Part shown: positions 1 to 13,759 of the stretch, in pieces
Numbering within the stretch: the stretch's first letter is position 1
How the letters are laid out: every line of letters begins with the position of its first letter
Source: Torreya grandis
Lineage: Eukaryota > Streptophyta > Pinopsida > Cupressales > Taxaceae
Reading direction: 5' to 3'
Assembly (NCBI GenBank): GCA_037957365.1
Contig: JARHVA010004906.1
Location: 364,501 to 428,500 of the forward strand
DNA length: 64,000 nucleotides
The notes under the pieces: generated by a model
Databases searched by the model: none
Told to the model about the DNA's origin: nothing
The model's input: only the letters and a program-made list of their open reading frames with translations
Program-made: the position numbers and the translations under genes

Positions 1-2660
1 TATACTTGGAAATACCACTAGTCAAGATTTATGCCCTTAGATTGAAATGAATGGGTAAATGGAGGGAAGGATATGAGTATCTATAAATATTATTTCTCCC
101 TAGATATTTAAAGTAACTATACCTAGATGTCATTGTGATAGTTATGCTAGGTATATATGCAGTAGTTCAAAGCACAATGTCATTACCTGTGAACGTGAAC
201 CAAAGGTGTCATTTTAATCGAATGCTATGAATGATATTTGTATAATCTCTTTTATTTTTTCCAAATATATTGAAATTTTACAATAAAATTTAGTTTAAAA
301 TTTACAATAAATGGAAAATAAATCCATTAGGCAAAAAATAAATATTCCCTTCTTTATAATTTTGCCTTTTACTAATTATTAGATTTGAACCTTGCACCTA
401 GTTTGACCAAAAAGACCACTTATCCACTTGAGATATTGAGATTTTATGATTTTAAAATCACTCAATTTCAAAATAAATCTAAAAAAGTTATTAAAAATTT
501 AAAAAATCATGCCTTATAATTCAACTCTTCATGTGAAAGTGATGTTGACAGGTAGAAATCTGAATCAACAACTCCACCTATGCTTCACATGAAAATTCCA
601 TTCAATAAGAAAATTTAGAACATCTTAAAAGATGGTATAGAAATAGGCACATCCATACATAAAAAAATTAGATATAATAATAGTCAATAACTGACCAACT
701 CTAGAAATCAAATCTTCACTTGCATATCTATACGTCCAGATGTGGAAGAAAAGAAAAATGTACTACAACCTCATTGGGTGATTAAATCTGCTTAATGGGA
801 CTTTGAATACTCAAAAGGAATATATATCAGCCTTACCATGTGTGGGTTAAAAATTTAAATGATGAAAAATTGAGTCTATATTAGTCTACAAAAATTAGAT
901 TTTGATTTTTATGACTGTACGACCTAGAAATGAGGAAAAACCAATTGTAGATAAAAAAAAAACTACAATCTTGCAGGACTAGTACACTATGGTATGACTA
1001 GAATCCAAATAATTATAAATGGAATTCTTAATGTCTCCATGAAATTTTAAACCTTGACTCAATTTATACAATCATATATGGGTATAAAACCATACGTCAC
1101 TACTGCAAAATATGAGAAAACAAGACCAAAAAACTTCCAATGGCCAAAAACATTATAAAACCTAGTCAAAAATGTACCATTCAAATTAAATATGATATAA
1201 AATACATAAAATAATACCTTATCAAGTTTTCATGTGCCTATGGAGAGTGTATGATTTGTTGTGCATGAAAAACCATATAGTTTGGTAGGAAAACTCAAGT
1301 CTCCAAATTGCAAAATTCTCTAGTGTTGTTTCAAGTGCAATCTAACTTACACAATGATTGATTTATCTGAGATTGGCTCTGATAATGAATTGCTCTAATC
1401 AATATCTAAGAAAAATATCAATAAATTTTATTAATATTGACTAAAATATAAATACATGAATGTATTTTTATAAGCCATATTATGCTCAAAATAGTCCTAT
1501 AAAATAGGATGAGCAAATATTCTAATGAAAATTGTAATTTACTAATTTATTCAAAGACCTAACTTAGTCTAATAACTAACCTATATTCTACGTGATTTGT
1601 TTTATAGGATTACAAACCACATTTACAAACATAGGTGAGTTAATTTATTCTAACAGTATTGACCAAGTACTTGGCATGGAATGTTGTCAAATCCATGGAT
1701 GTTCATATTTTATGGAGTTGTATATTTTTCTATTATGCCTAGTAAATTTAGGAAAGAGATGTTACAAATATTTATTTAAGATCCATTTTCGATAGGTACT
1801 CTTTTAAATACTTTATTATACATAAAGACTTGAATATTAAGGGTAAATATTGATTAATAATGTTATTTTGGGTAAGTTTCTCTTTTTTTAAATGAATACT
1901 TTCTTCTATCCATAATATGGTCTTGATGATAGAATAAAAACAAGAAGGTTAAGCATTTTTAGGTTAAATTGTATTATTTAATTCCTCATATAATATATCT
2001 TTATATATTAGCATTATTTAAAAGAGTTCTAATAACAAAATTTTATAACTAGTATTCTTTAATTGGTCTAGGATGTTATATCCTTTGGATTGAGGGATGT
2101 ACCTTAATAGATGTGGGGGAGGGGGTCGGGGTGAGTAACATGAGTAATTCTACCTTATCAAGTATTACTAACATTAACATTTTGAGTTTATCTAAATGAT
2201 TGCTTACATGCTTTTTGAATGTTATAAAAATGTGAAGTACCATGTAGTGAAGGTTGATCTAAGATAAGATTTGGAACATTATCAAATTTTAAACATGTAT
2301 AAATGAAATAAATAGCATCTTGGAAAGTAGGAGAAATTTTTGAAATAAAATGCATAATTCTATGTAACATATGAGAGATAATTTCATTCATTGAATCCAT
2401 TATAAAGATAATGCAATATAAATTAAGTGATGTTAATAATTATGAATAAAATATAATGAAAATTAAGCAATGCTAATTATTATGAATATAATACAATAAA
2501 AAATTCAAGGTATGAGGGTGATCTAGGAAAGGGTCTAAATGATTTGTAAGATCTCAAATATACTTGACCATTTATTTATTAGTGTTAGCCTATTATTTTA
2601 AATCACTAACTACAAAGGTATAACCATGTTTATATCCCAATAACCCTTATTTTGAGGGTA
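1..2660. other. AT-rich stretch without recognisable gene
   Basis: No coherent reading frame, RNA gene or repeat was recognised here on either strand. The longest open frames are under 75 codons and look like chance products of AT-rich sequence. A G-rich run (GGGGGAGGGGGTCGGGG) near 2115-2131 stands out from the surrounding AT-rich DNA but has no clear role. Confidence 0.5.
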
Positions 2661-4015
2661 TGTTAAGATTTTAGATACTAAAATTTTATTTATATATCAT
2701 CTTAATATTTTAAACTTGACAAATACTTATCAATGCTCTACCCTTCAATTTTAGACCCTCCTTCAGCCAGAAGACTCAAATTCACCATATTATTGTGCCT
2801 AATTATTTATCTTGTGACGTGGCCTTATGAATTTTGATGATCTAAATCTCTTAAACTATAAAAAAATATAAAAATTGATATATATCCTTCATAGTTAGTT
2901 TCATGTCCTCAACAACTTCCTAGCCTACTAGACACTTATGTCCCACATAGGGATACTTACATCAATGCAAGTGTCTAGATTCTTATCAAGTGTCTAGTCT
3001 CCAAATATCATCCAAATTATAAATGTTTTAAAAAATATGGGTCAACATATTTATTTTATTTAAACCTACCATGATATATTTTTAAAAAGTTTGTTATAAG
3101 TACAAATCTAGGCATATTCATTATTCATCTGTAAAATACCAAGCAAGAACATATTCAAGCATAATAAATTGATTGTACAGCTAAGTTATAGTACCCTATT
3201 CTTCCATATTTTTATTTCATTAATAAAATAAATCATATTATAGGTCTTAAAAATCAAATAACAACCCATGAGAATTATTTTTCAAGTTACAAGATAGATC
3301 ATTGCATACACTTGCATATAGTGTATTTCACACTTATGCACACACAAGCCAACACCTATGGGATAACTACATATGTTTGAGGCCCTCCTTGGAGTATTGT
3401 CTATGTAATAATATATCATTGAAAAAGAGGTACTTTAGGTTATATTGACTTCATTATCCCACAAACCCATTTTTGGCAAGGTACAAATACATAATATGAA
3501 GAGCTAGATTTTGATCCATAAACAAGCATCTACAACATATATGTGTGAATAAAAAACACCAATAAAAAGGTAATATAAAACCCATAATTATCTATGTGGT
3601 CACTTTGAAATATAATTAATATTTCATAGTGTATATAATCATTGGGATTAGGACACCTAGTCATTTCAAGTGTCCCAAAGCTAACGCAAGTGTCCAGGCC
3701 TCCAAAAATAATATTTATAGAATCTGATGACTAGAACCTAGTCTTGATCCTGCATGTTTCCATTTATATTCTTCTCATATATGATTTTTTTATTTATTGA
3801 ATAATATAAATATTATCTCTTCTTAATTTTCATGCAATCAAATTACTATTTTGTGTACTTTCTATATTTAACATAACTCACCATTTTAATTTAGAATATT
3901 CACTTATCTAATTTTTCAATTAATTTTTCTAATTTATAATATTTTTATTCATCCTTATGTATAATATATTATACCCTTTAACCCTCACCTAAAACATACA
4001 TAATATGGTTAAACA
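2661..4015 (+). repeat. 5' LTR of element A
   Basis: This is the direct repeat partner of 15037-16405. Matching blocks occur in the same order throughout, for example TCCCACATAGGGAT near 2941 and 15345, CTTGCATATAGT near 3311 and 15716, and TTTTGRCAAGGTA near 3471 and 15875. It starts with TGTT and ends with AAACA. The short TATATAT run at about 2880 corresponds to the long TA run in the 3' LTR, so the microsatellite expanded after insertion. Confidence 0.85.
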
Positions 4016-4017
4016 TT

Positions 4018-4030
4018 TGGTGAACCTAAC
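4018..4030 (+). other. Primer binding site candidate of element A
   Basis: TGGTGAACCTAAC begins two bases after the LTR end, where a plant retrotransposon primer site should be, and starts with the obligatory TGG that pairs with a tRNA CCA end. Element C has TGGTAAACCTGAC and element D TGGTGAACCCATC at the equivalent place. The donor tRNA was not assigned. Confidence 0.65.
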
Positions 4031-4343
4031 TTTTAAGTCTTCTTATGAAAACCCCTAGTTTGAACTAGGGTTTCCTAATTTTTTATTTTTAAATTATTAT
4101 AATCTTAAAATTATAATTACATTTATTAAAAATAAATCAATAATTTTTAATATGGACACATATATTACTTATTTCATTTCACATTAATATATGATGGTAA
4201 TATTTTCTTTTTATTTCCCATACATTGCTAAATCAGTCAAAGATATAATCAAATAGGGTAACCAAATTGGTCAATATAAAGAGAGTATTTTTAAATAATA
4301 TTATAATTTAATCTCTTTTTAAAAATATTATTAAAATAATAAT

Positions 4344-4568
4344 GGACCTCTTCCATTTCCTTACCCTAAGGATGGTGATAGCTACCATCCCTCTAAATAG
4401 GTCCAAGATATCACTCTTCCAAGGGATAAGGTCGCTCATCCTATGGTTTCAAATGAAGTTAATAAATGTATCCTCATCAAATCCCTCCACCTCCCACATC
4501 TTTTCTATATGGTGTGTGTATGCACATTTAATCTAAAGGATCTAGGTTTTGTGCTTATGAACCCCTAA
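4344..4568 (+). pseudogene. Decayed reading frame of unknown identity in element A
   Basis: One frame runs about 74 codons from 4344 to a TAA at 4566 with a single internal TAG, which is unusually open for this AT-rich DNA. The predicted residues are mixed and hydrophilic (for example PYPKDGDSYHPS near the start, LPRDKVAHPMV in the middle) rather than the Ile/Leu/Tyr-rich noise typical here. It lies about 330 bases after the primer site, where gag should be. No family motif was recognised, so gag identity is only positional. Confidence 0.35.
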
Positions 4569-5147
4569 AATATCAAATCATCATAATGATCAAGTTCATC
4601 AAAAAGTTTCAAAACTATTTCAATTCAAATATCATATTATTGGAAAATAAAATTACATACCTAAAAAATACAATATATGTTAGTGTTAATCATGTGTTTG
4701 CATATTTATCTAGTAATTATGTACCCAACAAGGTTTCATATCCAAATGAAAATATACAATAGAATATATATAACATAAATGATTAAAATATCATACCAAA
4801 GGATACTAAGAGTTTAGGTGAAATTATAAGATAAATGCTCTAAAATAAAGTGATCAAACTACCTGTTATACATCCTATAAAGAGATCAAAATAATATTAT
4901 CCATATCATAGAATTCAATGCATCATATAATTTTTTGTTTGGATTTACAGCATAAAATACAAAGTAAAATTTTTAATGGTGATCTTATAATAAATACATC
5001 ACTCAATAAATCTACTCACATTAAGAGTACCTCTTCTAAAATAAAGTGCCAAAACAATAAATATGGTTACCAAAGGATAATTCAAAGAAAAAATATTTGA
5101 AAATAAGACAATTATAAAATATTCAAAAGGTAAAGATATACCGAGTA

Positions 5148-5363
5148 ATGTTACAAAGTGATCAAGATGAAAAGGATACAAATCTACCTCTCAATAATGA
5201 TACTCAACCTTCAAAACAATATGGTTTTGAACAAAAATATTTAAAACACTTTGGTTATCATGGTCAAGGAATGAGAAAACATTCACAAGGAATCACTCAT
5301 CCTATCTACATAGTTGATCATAATGATCATCAAGGCTTGGGATATATTGGAAACACTAATTAA
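5148..5363 (+). pseudogene. G-patch-like fragment of a retrotransposon polyprotein
   Basis: The 71-codon open frame carries a G-patch-like segment at residues 31-67. It shows the family pattern of aromatic and glycine residues: FGYHGQGMRKHSQGI, then P after a short gap, then GLGYIG. G-patch domains bind nucleic acid and occur next to the protease in some plant Ty3/gypsy polyproteins and in some retroviruses. One expected G-L-G is GMR here, and no upstream or downstream domain is intact. The Met at 5148 is not necessarily a real start; the segment is probably an internal piece of a longer polyprotein. It lies 1.1 kb after the element A primer site, so it is likely the remains of A's own coding region. 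Directly downstream the frame dissolves into a tandem duplication. Confidence 0.6.
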
Positions 5364-5428
5364 AATCATTCAAATATGAACATTCATTTTTTTAAGGCAA
5401 AATAACAAGAACCTAAAAATGGAAACAT

Positions 5429-5648
5429 GTCCAATGAAAATGTACAAATAGGATAAGAAAATAAAAACTTGGAACAAAAATTGGTACAAAAGTAACACTT
5501 ACAAAAAATCAAAACATATATCAAAAGGATAATGTTAAATGTCCAATGAAAATGTACAAATAGAACAAAAAAATAAAAACTTGAAACAAGAATGGTACAA
5601 AAGTAACATTTACAAAAAATCAAAACATATATTAAAAGGATAATGTTA
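5429..5648 (+). repeat. Tandem duplication, two 112-bp units
   Basis: Units 5429-5540 and 5541-5648 are nearly identical, starting GTCCAATGAAAATGTACAAA and ending AAAGGATAATGTTA. They produce a mirror open frame on the minus strand that is only a shadow of the repeat. High identity compared with the surrounding decay suggests a fairly recent local duplication. Confidence 0.85.
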
Positions 5649-6210
5649 CACGTGTGCCTTCATATGAAGAAATTACAAATCATTCCTCAAATCATCAAAT
5701 CATTGAACCCTACATAGATGGAAATCAAGATTAAAATATTATAGTTGACCCAAATTGTGAATTCAATATATGTTCCTGGAAATTATTTACATCTCTAGGA
5801 TATGGCATGGAGCATGTGAATAAAGATACTACATATTATTTTGTGGTATATATATTATATGGAATGTCACACTTGGATTTGAATCATGCTCTATTGTACT
5901 TCATATTAGTACATTTTTTAATAAATATAATTCTAAACTCAAAAAACCATGGCTACTATAAATAAAGTAAAATACATATGAATAAAACATATCAAGTACA
6001 AATTTACCAAAACAACATGATAAAATTTCTATTTTACTATGCACACATATGGTACATTTCCTTAAATAAATGTTATTCATTTATCACTCTTCATAGATAG
6101 TGTTCCTCCTCTTGAGATCATTGGATAAATTATATAATTTAAAAATCTCAAAGAGAAAATAAACATTTTTTAGTTATAGATACACAAAAAAAACCATAAA
6201 ACACTAAAAA

Positions 6211-6510
6211 ATGGGTTCCACAAACCCATACACCTTGAACTACATATTCATGACTAGAGATTCATATGAGACATATGTAGAGATAGATTTTATAGTTTTA
6301 GATATGACATCTATACATGGTCCTTGGAGGTATCACTAGTTTGATGTACCTATTGACACTTGGATTTTCACCCTTGAGGAGATACCTAATTATCCTCATC
6401 CAATTGGAACCATGGAGACATTTCTCTTTCTATGGGTGACAATATTGAGAAATGAATCTCTAGATAAGGGGCTAGCTCCCCTTGATGCACCTTTAAATCT
6501 ATCTCTCTAA
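6211..6510 (+). pseudogene. Unidentified 100-codon frame with one internal stop
   Basis: From ATG 6211 to TAA 6508 one frame is open except for a TAG near codon 48. The composition looks protein-like (segments such as WIFTLEEIPNYPHPIG and LDKGLAPLDAPLNL) and unlike AT-rich noise. No known domain was recognised on reading. It may be part of element A's interior or of something nested in it. Identity remains open. Confidence 0.35.
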
Positions 6511-9500
6511 CTTAGTAACTTGGAGATGGAAAGGGATTCAAAAAAACAACTAAGAAAAACAAAAATGGTGATTCACCAATGTATAATTTCCTCTCACTTA
6601 ACTAAAAACTACTAATTAAAGACAACAAAGCATATATCACACAAAACTCATAACCTAGGTTTCATTGCTACATCAATATTTCATATGCTAGATTCAAAAA
6701 GATATGTGATTCTTAAGAGGGAAATAAATGATTCCAAAGAGGGATACAGTCATGAACCAATTGTAAGATACATTTAAACTTATAAAATAATACTAGAAAA
6801 GACTTGCAATAATCTCCTTTCTACAAATTGGTACACCATCAAGAGTATAAGCTAGAAAAGACAATCTTTTACTAGACAAGACCAATAAGATTCAAGTCAT
6901 TACTCAATAGTACAGCGTGTGAGTGTAAATAAAACTTTTATATTTCTTCAAGAGTCTTTAAATTACAAATTTTTCCAAACTTTCCCTATCCACTAATGGA
7001 GGTTGCTCAAAAGATCCAAGATAATGCATATTTATAGCTTTTGAGAGGAGTAAGCAAAGGAAGTCCAAGGGTCACTTGGACATGTTTCACCTTGAAATAA
7101 TTATTTAAATTTTCATGTGGAAGAGATGTGGGGTGAGTAATTACATGTAACAGAGGTCAACTTGTCCAAATAAAGTCATAATAATGGTGAAAAGTGGCAT
7201 AAAACCTATAATTTTGGCATAGGAAACTACCTTCATGATTTACCTTCAAAAATTGCCTTATCTCTACATATGGTCAGGTCTGATGGTTGGTCTAAGAAAT
7301 AGGGGTTAAAAATAATTCCCCACATGCATTATATTTATCCTTGACCAACCCTATTCTTGTGGACATGCAAAATCACCCTTGGCAGTTTCAAAATGGCCCT
7401 TTTCCATGCACCTTTTACACTTGGCATTCAAAAAATCAAAATTTTCAAAATTTATACATTAAAAATAGGAAATTACCCTTTTAAAATGTTATATTATCAT
7501 ATTTTTCAAGAAAAAACCTTTAAAAGGCTTCCCTAATTGCTTTTCACCATTTTCCCTAAGTGTTTACTAGTTGATTAACTGGATTGGCTGAAAGTAAGAG
7601 ACAAGTTGAGGAACTTAAGGGATTATTCATGATATAAAATGAATTTTTGGAGTTATATAAAGTTTAATTCTTCATCCCAAACTTTTTTTCATATTCTAAC
7701 TCTTCCTATAGCCTACACACCACATAAAATGGTCAAAATGAGCCATGTTTTAGCCTATTATATATGCCTCTGTACAAATGAATCACATGTGTATAATATC
7801 CAAATATTATTGTGCATTATCCAACTGGTTTAATGTCCATTAACTTTCATTTTGATGCTCAAAATGCTTCATCTCCTCAATTGGGTCACTGTAAGGGTTT
7901 TGCAAGGGTTTTGAGTGGCTTGGACTCTTAACCATTATTCATAAAGGTCAAAAATTGAAACCCCTTCTAAATTCCACTCATATATCTTAAATGACCTTCC
8001 CTAACTTATCCAAATGTCTTAGTTTCCCATGAAAACATTCATAAAATATATGAGCGATGGAAGTTGACCTTCGAATTGCTTTCATGCTTCATGTGAGGGT
8101 TTCAGTATGTCTAGGGTTAGAGATGGCTTGATGTGGAGTTTCTATCAATAAAAATATTAATAACATATTTATATGACCTATAAACATTTTCCCATCCTTT
8201 TTATATCTCACTAAGATCCCAAAATGGAGATGAACCCTATTTTAGGACAAGACCTATACCTTACCAACATGCCTGTTTGATCTTTATGAACCAAAAGATG
8301 ATAATTTGAACTTTAAATTCATTATTACATCATTAAAACATCATATACACCCACATATTCATCATGAAAAACACTATAGTTCTTAGATAAGGTTATAACT
8401 TGGAATGACATCTCATTTGGGGTTGGGTTTGCATGTTTTCTTACTAGGTCTGCCTATAGACCTTCTTGTCCAGACCATTTGTTTGGCATTACAACCTTAT
8501 ATTCTAGTTTATTATTCTCTCCCATGTGTTACCTAACTATTCCAACTTTTATAATGTATTATATTTACATTTGGTTCACTATCTAACACTTTTCCAAAAA
8601 ATTGTCATTCTTGTGCATGAAGAGACTACCCCTACTCTGAGACAAAATAGAGATTATTAGGCATATTTTTTTTGTAAAAGTGAATATTTTTTGAGCTCAA
8701 TAATTTAAAAATTTACCAAATTGTTTTTTTATATTCTATGTTTATGGGGTCTAACCATCTCAATCTTCCCAAAAAAGGGGCAAAAAATCCTATTATTTGC
8801 ATGTTTTTACTCAAATCTCTCTATAGCTGCTACCTTCACACAACTTTCATGATAATATGTTACTAAAACATGTTTATAATTCTCATTTAAAACTCATTAA
8901 TCTTTTTTAACCATCTTATACCCCTTTTTTAGTGAAAAAACTTATTTCCCTTTTAAGCCAAGGGTCTCCTAACCTGCCTGTACAGATTGAGACATACCTT
9001 GTATAGGTGAAAAGGTCTTTAGGAATGTGGTGATTATTATAGGTATTATAAAACCTTAATTTTATTCTTATTAAACATCCTTAATTTATTTAAACTCTCT
9101 CCTCCTTCCTCGCTCCATACTTAGCATTTCAATCCTTCACCTTCCTTCTTGTCACTGCCTATAGCACTGAGACAACCTTAATGAGCACATTAGGCTTAGT
9201 TAAGGATCATGGTAATGAAGTTTCGGAGGGTAATTTGATCCATTTAATATAATTAAACCTTAAATATTCCTATCTAAAGTCCTCAAGCTCCTTATATACT
9301 CCCATGATTTGACTGTGTTCACACTTTCTTGTAGGACTGTACGTGGATACTTTGCCCTATTTGTAGGTTTCTAAGGTGGGTATTTAAACTCAAAATTGTA
9401 TAAAACCATTTAATTATATTCTTATCATCATATTATATCATTATACCCACTTTTATACTTGATTTGATCATAAAATATCACCTTATTATTGATTGAGACC

Positions 9501-12500
9501 AGTTTCCCTATACTTCTAGCTGTAAGTGCATAATCAAGGCATGTAGGTTTTCAAGAGTCATTTGGAGCATGTTATAAGTGTATAGGGATTTTTGAGATTG
9601 AATTTAACTTATTAGTATTCAAAATAGGATTTAGTTCCTTCTTAATAACCATTAACACCATATCTTTATGCCACTCATTGAAACAATGCCTTCACTATAT
9701 ACTTTACCCTATGTACAGACAGGGGATAGGCCCAAAAGGTCATTTCATGCAATAGGATTCTTCTTCATGACCTAAGTGCTTAGGACTATTTTTTATAACC
9801 TTTGGAACTATTTACCCTTCTTATACATGATCTAGATCTTCTTATTCATAGTGTGAGTGGTAGCCTCCTTCCAAATCTTGTAGACAACACTGTCTACTTT
9901 TAGTGGGTTTCTTGACAACTTAGAGGAGTTCATAGTCTACCTCATTATTGTCCTAGTGACCCCAAAATTGTCAAGTAAATTATTTTTTGATAATAATACT
10001 AGGAAAAATAATTAGGGCATTGAAACACCATTTTTTCGTGACATATACTATCCCAAAAAACCTTGAGGACCTCTGTTTGGTCCATTTAGGGACAGAGAGA
10101 CCAAAACTCAATCACTTCCCTTGCTTAGTGATTCCATATTTTCCAATACTCTTAATGAGGAAGAAAGGTTTTTCATGGTGAATTAAATATATATGTATTG
10201 ATAAAATATCTTTAATACCACCTCACATTCTTCAATGCTCCCCTATCTCCTATCCATGACCTCCTATAGGTTGGAATGTGTTGAAGTGGACAGTGAGGGA
10301 AAATAGTGGAGAAGATGCATAGTTTAGGCCTCATAAAAAGGCATATGTCACCACACATATTTTCATGACTCCAATATATTTATCACACATCCCATTCCCT
10401 CATGTTGATGTGCATAACTACTCAATAGCACCTGTAGGTGCACCTTTTGGGAAATAGGTAGTATATTGATTCAAAGTGGGAAACAAGACTAGGAAAGGCT
10501 TTCTTATATGATTGATGCATTTAAAACCAAATTAATAATGTATAACCTAAAATAATTCCTTGGAAAACATGTATAAACATTTTAAAAACATGAACTCATT
10601 AGACCAAAACAAGACAATTGAGATAACTACAAATAATGACCCCCCTCATAGTTGTAAACCCAAAAAAGGTTGCCTAGAGTGTTAATATTTGTTCATAAAG
10701 GAGGAGGCACAAAATCAAAAACTCATTTTATATATGTGAATTATACTCAGGGTAAAATCCACCCCTAAGAGAATTTCCTCCAACCCAAATTGTATAGCCC
10801 ATAGTGAGTGCTTGAAGTTGACCTTCCTTTGCATGCCAAGAGGAAATGGAAGAAAAATGAGTTTAATATGCATATTTTTACATTATCCTTGAATTTAAAA
10901 TGTTTAAATGGGTTTTTTAAGGTGAATAGACACCCTACCCATGTTTTTAGCTAGAGATCAGATAATGGGGACCGTACAAGTGCCCAAAAAGACCTAGAAA
11001 CAAGGAGAAACTCCCATTTTCTGACTATAATCAAATATTGGACAATAACATACCTGAATATAACATTATTTGACCTCTCCCACATTATACATATCTTTTT
11101 TATTATTTTATCACTTTATCCATCCATACAAGTCCACTTTCATAGCTCAAAAGTGGGCCCACAAGGCATTTTTTGCATATTGAATATGATCAATGCAATT
11201 TGATGACTTGGAAAGATCCTAAATCACATTTAAAACCATATTATGAATATAAAAACATATTTTATGAATTTTACCAAGTTTTACCTTGTTTTACTAGGGT
11301 TGACTTTCATTTACTTGACTAGTACAAAGGGCTAGACTTTGGACCAAGGCTAGGCTAGGAAATAGTGAACATCTAGATCAAAATGAAACCCCTATAGGAC
11401 ATGGATATAATTATACAAAGTTTTAAAATTTATGGGTTGACTCAAATTTGACCAAATTTCAAATTTTGTCAATATTACCATATTATAATTTTATAAATAC
11501 ATATGAACATCCCTTGGATGGGATCATAGACTATTTTTTTTATTATCAAACATTCTAAAAAAATCAAATAAATTTAAGAAAATACAAAAACATTCAAATA
11601 AATTCAAAAATACAAATATATTTACCTTTCACATTTTTACTAGCTCTTTGGTAAGTATTTTGTTTACTTTATGTTAGTATTTAACATATCATTTATTTTC
11701 TAAATACACATATGTTTAATGCATACTTGAGTGTTATACATGCATATACCAGATACATGATACATGCATATACAAATGTTGGAATTTTCCTCTTGCTACA
11801 TGACACACTATGTTGGGGGCATCTGCTTCCTTGATCATGATTGATACATGTTATATTAATTTAGGATAATTTATATATTATCATGAGCTTATATGCTACC
11901 ACTTACACATGTTTATACTCATGTTTACATCTCTCATAGTGTACTTGATATGTTATGTTACATGAATTATTTTACTCACATATATGCAAGGATAATTTTG
12001 ATATGATTATGCTTCATTTATTCACTATGTCACTTCCTTGAGTGTATTTTTATTGCTTATTATTGTCTTTATTATGTAACATTTGAATATGTTACTTACT
12101 TATTGGCCCATATGCCACTATATGTTTATTTATTTTTCTATGGACATTTGAGTATGTTCTTCCTTTGAGTGTGTGGCATTTAAATATGCCCCTTGTTTTT
12201 TGTCTCCTTAGACCCATTTTATGTGATAATTAGTGTGTTTTTATGTGTACTTGATTATTTATTGAGTTTTTACTATTACTTTATAGACATTTCCATGATC
12301 CATATAAAGCATCTTAGGGCTTGTCATGATTGCATACTCTAAGATTCATTAATATATCTACTTAGACATGTTACTCTTATATGCTAGATTTTTTTGGTTT
12401 AATTTTAGGGTTAGGGGGACCCACACCCATAAAAAATAAAGTATATTACCAAAAAAATAAAATAAATCATACCATCAACCATAGGAAAAAAATCCCAAGG

Positions 12501-12600
12501 CAAGCATGATTGTGGCATCACAAAAGATGCAAGAAAAAAAAACATAATATAAAACAAACTAGAAAACTATCCAAATTAATTATGTTCATCTCTTTCCCTC
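6511..12600. other. Interior of element A without recognisable genes
   Basis: About 6 kb of AT-rich sequence with short open frames only (none above 65 codons). No RT, integrase or RNase H motif was seen on either strand. Around 11,690-11,770 there is a small local repeat of ATACATGCATATAC-type sequence. GGACATTTGAGTATGT near 12,143 closely resembles GGACATTTGAATATGT near 63,827, hinting at a shared repeat family. The rest is probably decayed element interior or further nested insertions. Confidence 0.4.
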
Positions 12601-13750
12601 TCTAAAAAGAGAGTATAGCATCATTGAGGAAGGTTCAAGAATAAAATTCCCTTTTTCTTACTCCTTAATTTTTTCTAATTTTTTTGATTACCTAAATTCC
12701 CTAAAACAACATCATAAGGAGAAAAAATTGTCTATTGTATGACCACTATAAATAGCCTTCCCATAATCTATAGCCACAATCAAAGAACCAATTGAACCAA
12801 CTTCAAAAATCATCTCCTTAGAGGATACAAATTAAATCCCTAGTTGAGGCATAAAAACATTAAAATCAAACCCTTGAGACTTCACTACAACTTTAGTTGA
12901 TGGCTTAGAAGGAACAAAAATCTGAGAAATTGTAAGATCCTTATTAGATTCTTTCCAACAAGAATAATACACTTTATTTTTAGTGTTATGGTAAGACTCA
13001 GCCAAATGACCCATTTAAAAACATCTACAACATCTAAATGGTAGCCCCTCATAATTAAGGGTATGATTCCAATAATGACCTTTAACCTTCAATTCAATGG
13101 ATATTGAGAGATCCTAAGAGACATCCATACAAACCATAATCCTAGAAAATCTTATGGGGATAACCTAGAAGTGGAAGCATCAATGTCCAACATTTCCCCC
13201 ATACTTCCTCTAATGGATGATAGACAAGAATCTACCCAAAACTAAAGAGGAAGATATGGAAACTATACCCAAATGGGCCTAAAAGAAAGATTTTCAAGAA
13301 AAGGATTGAAGGATGAAAAATAGGGTTTTAAAAAGAGGAAATGTTAATCCAAAATCTAATATTCGTATTTAACAACCTTATTACAGTCTAAAAGGCTATC
13401 AAAATTAGTAATAAAGAAGCCTCTAGTGTAAGGATAAATTTCCATGCTATCCTCCATTAATGGTTACCATAAATCAAAAATCCACTACTAGAAAACAGTA
13501 AGATTAGGCCAAAATGTGTCAAATCTAAACACCAAACCCATTTCCATGAACCACTCCTCACTTTAGACCACATACTTGAGAGCTTCACCTATAAAAGACA
13601 CTGTCAGAATATCCTTTACAATGCCCAAAGTCTTGATAGCTATTTTCACTAGATACTCTACCTTAGTAACTAAATTGGTAAAAGATTTTCTTATCATTAA
13701 CATTAAAATATTGACTTTCCATGCTTTTAAATTCCCTAAAATAAACATAA
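12600..13750 (-). pseudogene. Plant LINE (L1-type) ORF1 remnant: DUF4283 plus CCHC knuckle
   Basis: Read on the minus strand, pieces follow the order of the ORF1 protein of plant L1-type non-LTR retrotransposons, which binds element RNA. First come MEMGLVFRFDTFWPNLT and PYTRGFFITNFDS (13,550-13,395). Then, near 13,300-13,200, KPYFSSFNPFLENLSFRPIW and FPYLPL resemble the DUF4283 pattern W.P.F....PVWVR.P.LP. After that come LNYEGLPFRC and CRCF, a stop, and MGHLAESY (13,060-12,970), a zinc knuckle C-x2-C-x4-H-x4-C with its last Cys changed to Tyr. A basic tail follows. Several frames and stops interrupt it, so it is dead. It lies antisense inside element A. No endonuclease or RT ORF2 was seen downstream, so the copy is 3'-truncated or was deleted, which is unusual because LINEs normally lose their 5' end. 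Confidence 0.8.
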
Positions 13751-13759
13751 ATAGGTTTT

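Noticed and set aside
5384..5623. 79-codon Cys/Phe-rich minus-strand open frame
   Set aside because: Produced by the 112-bp tandem duplication; the repeated CKCYFCT motif is an echo of the repeat, not a zinc-binding protein.
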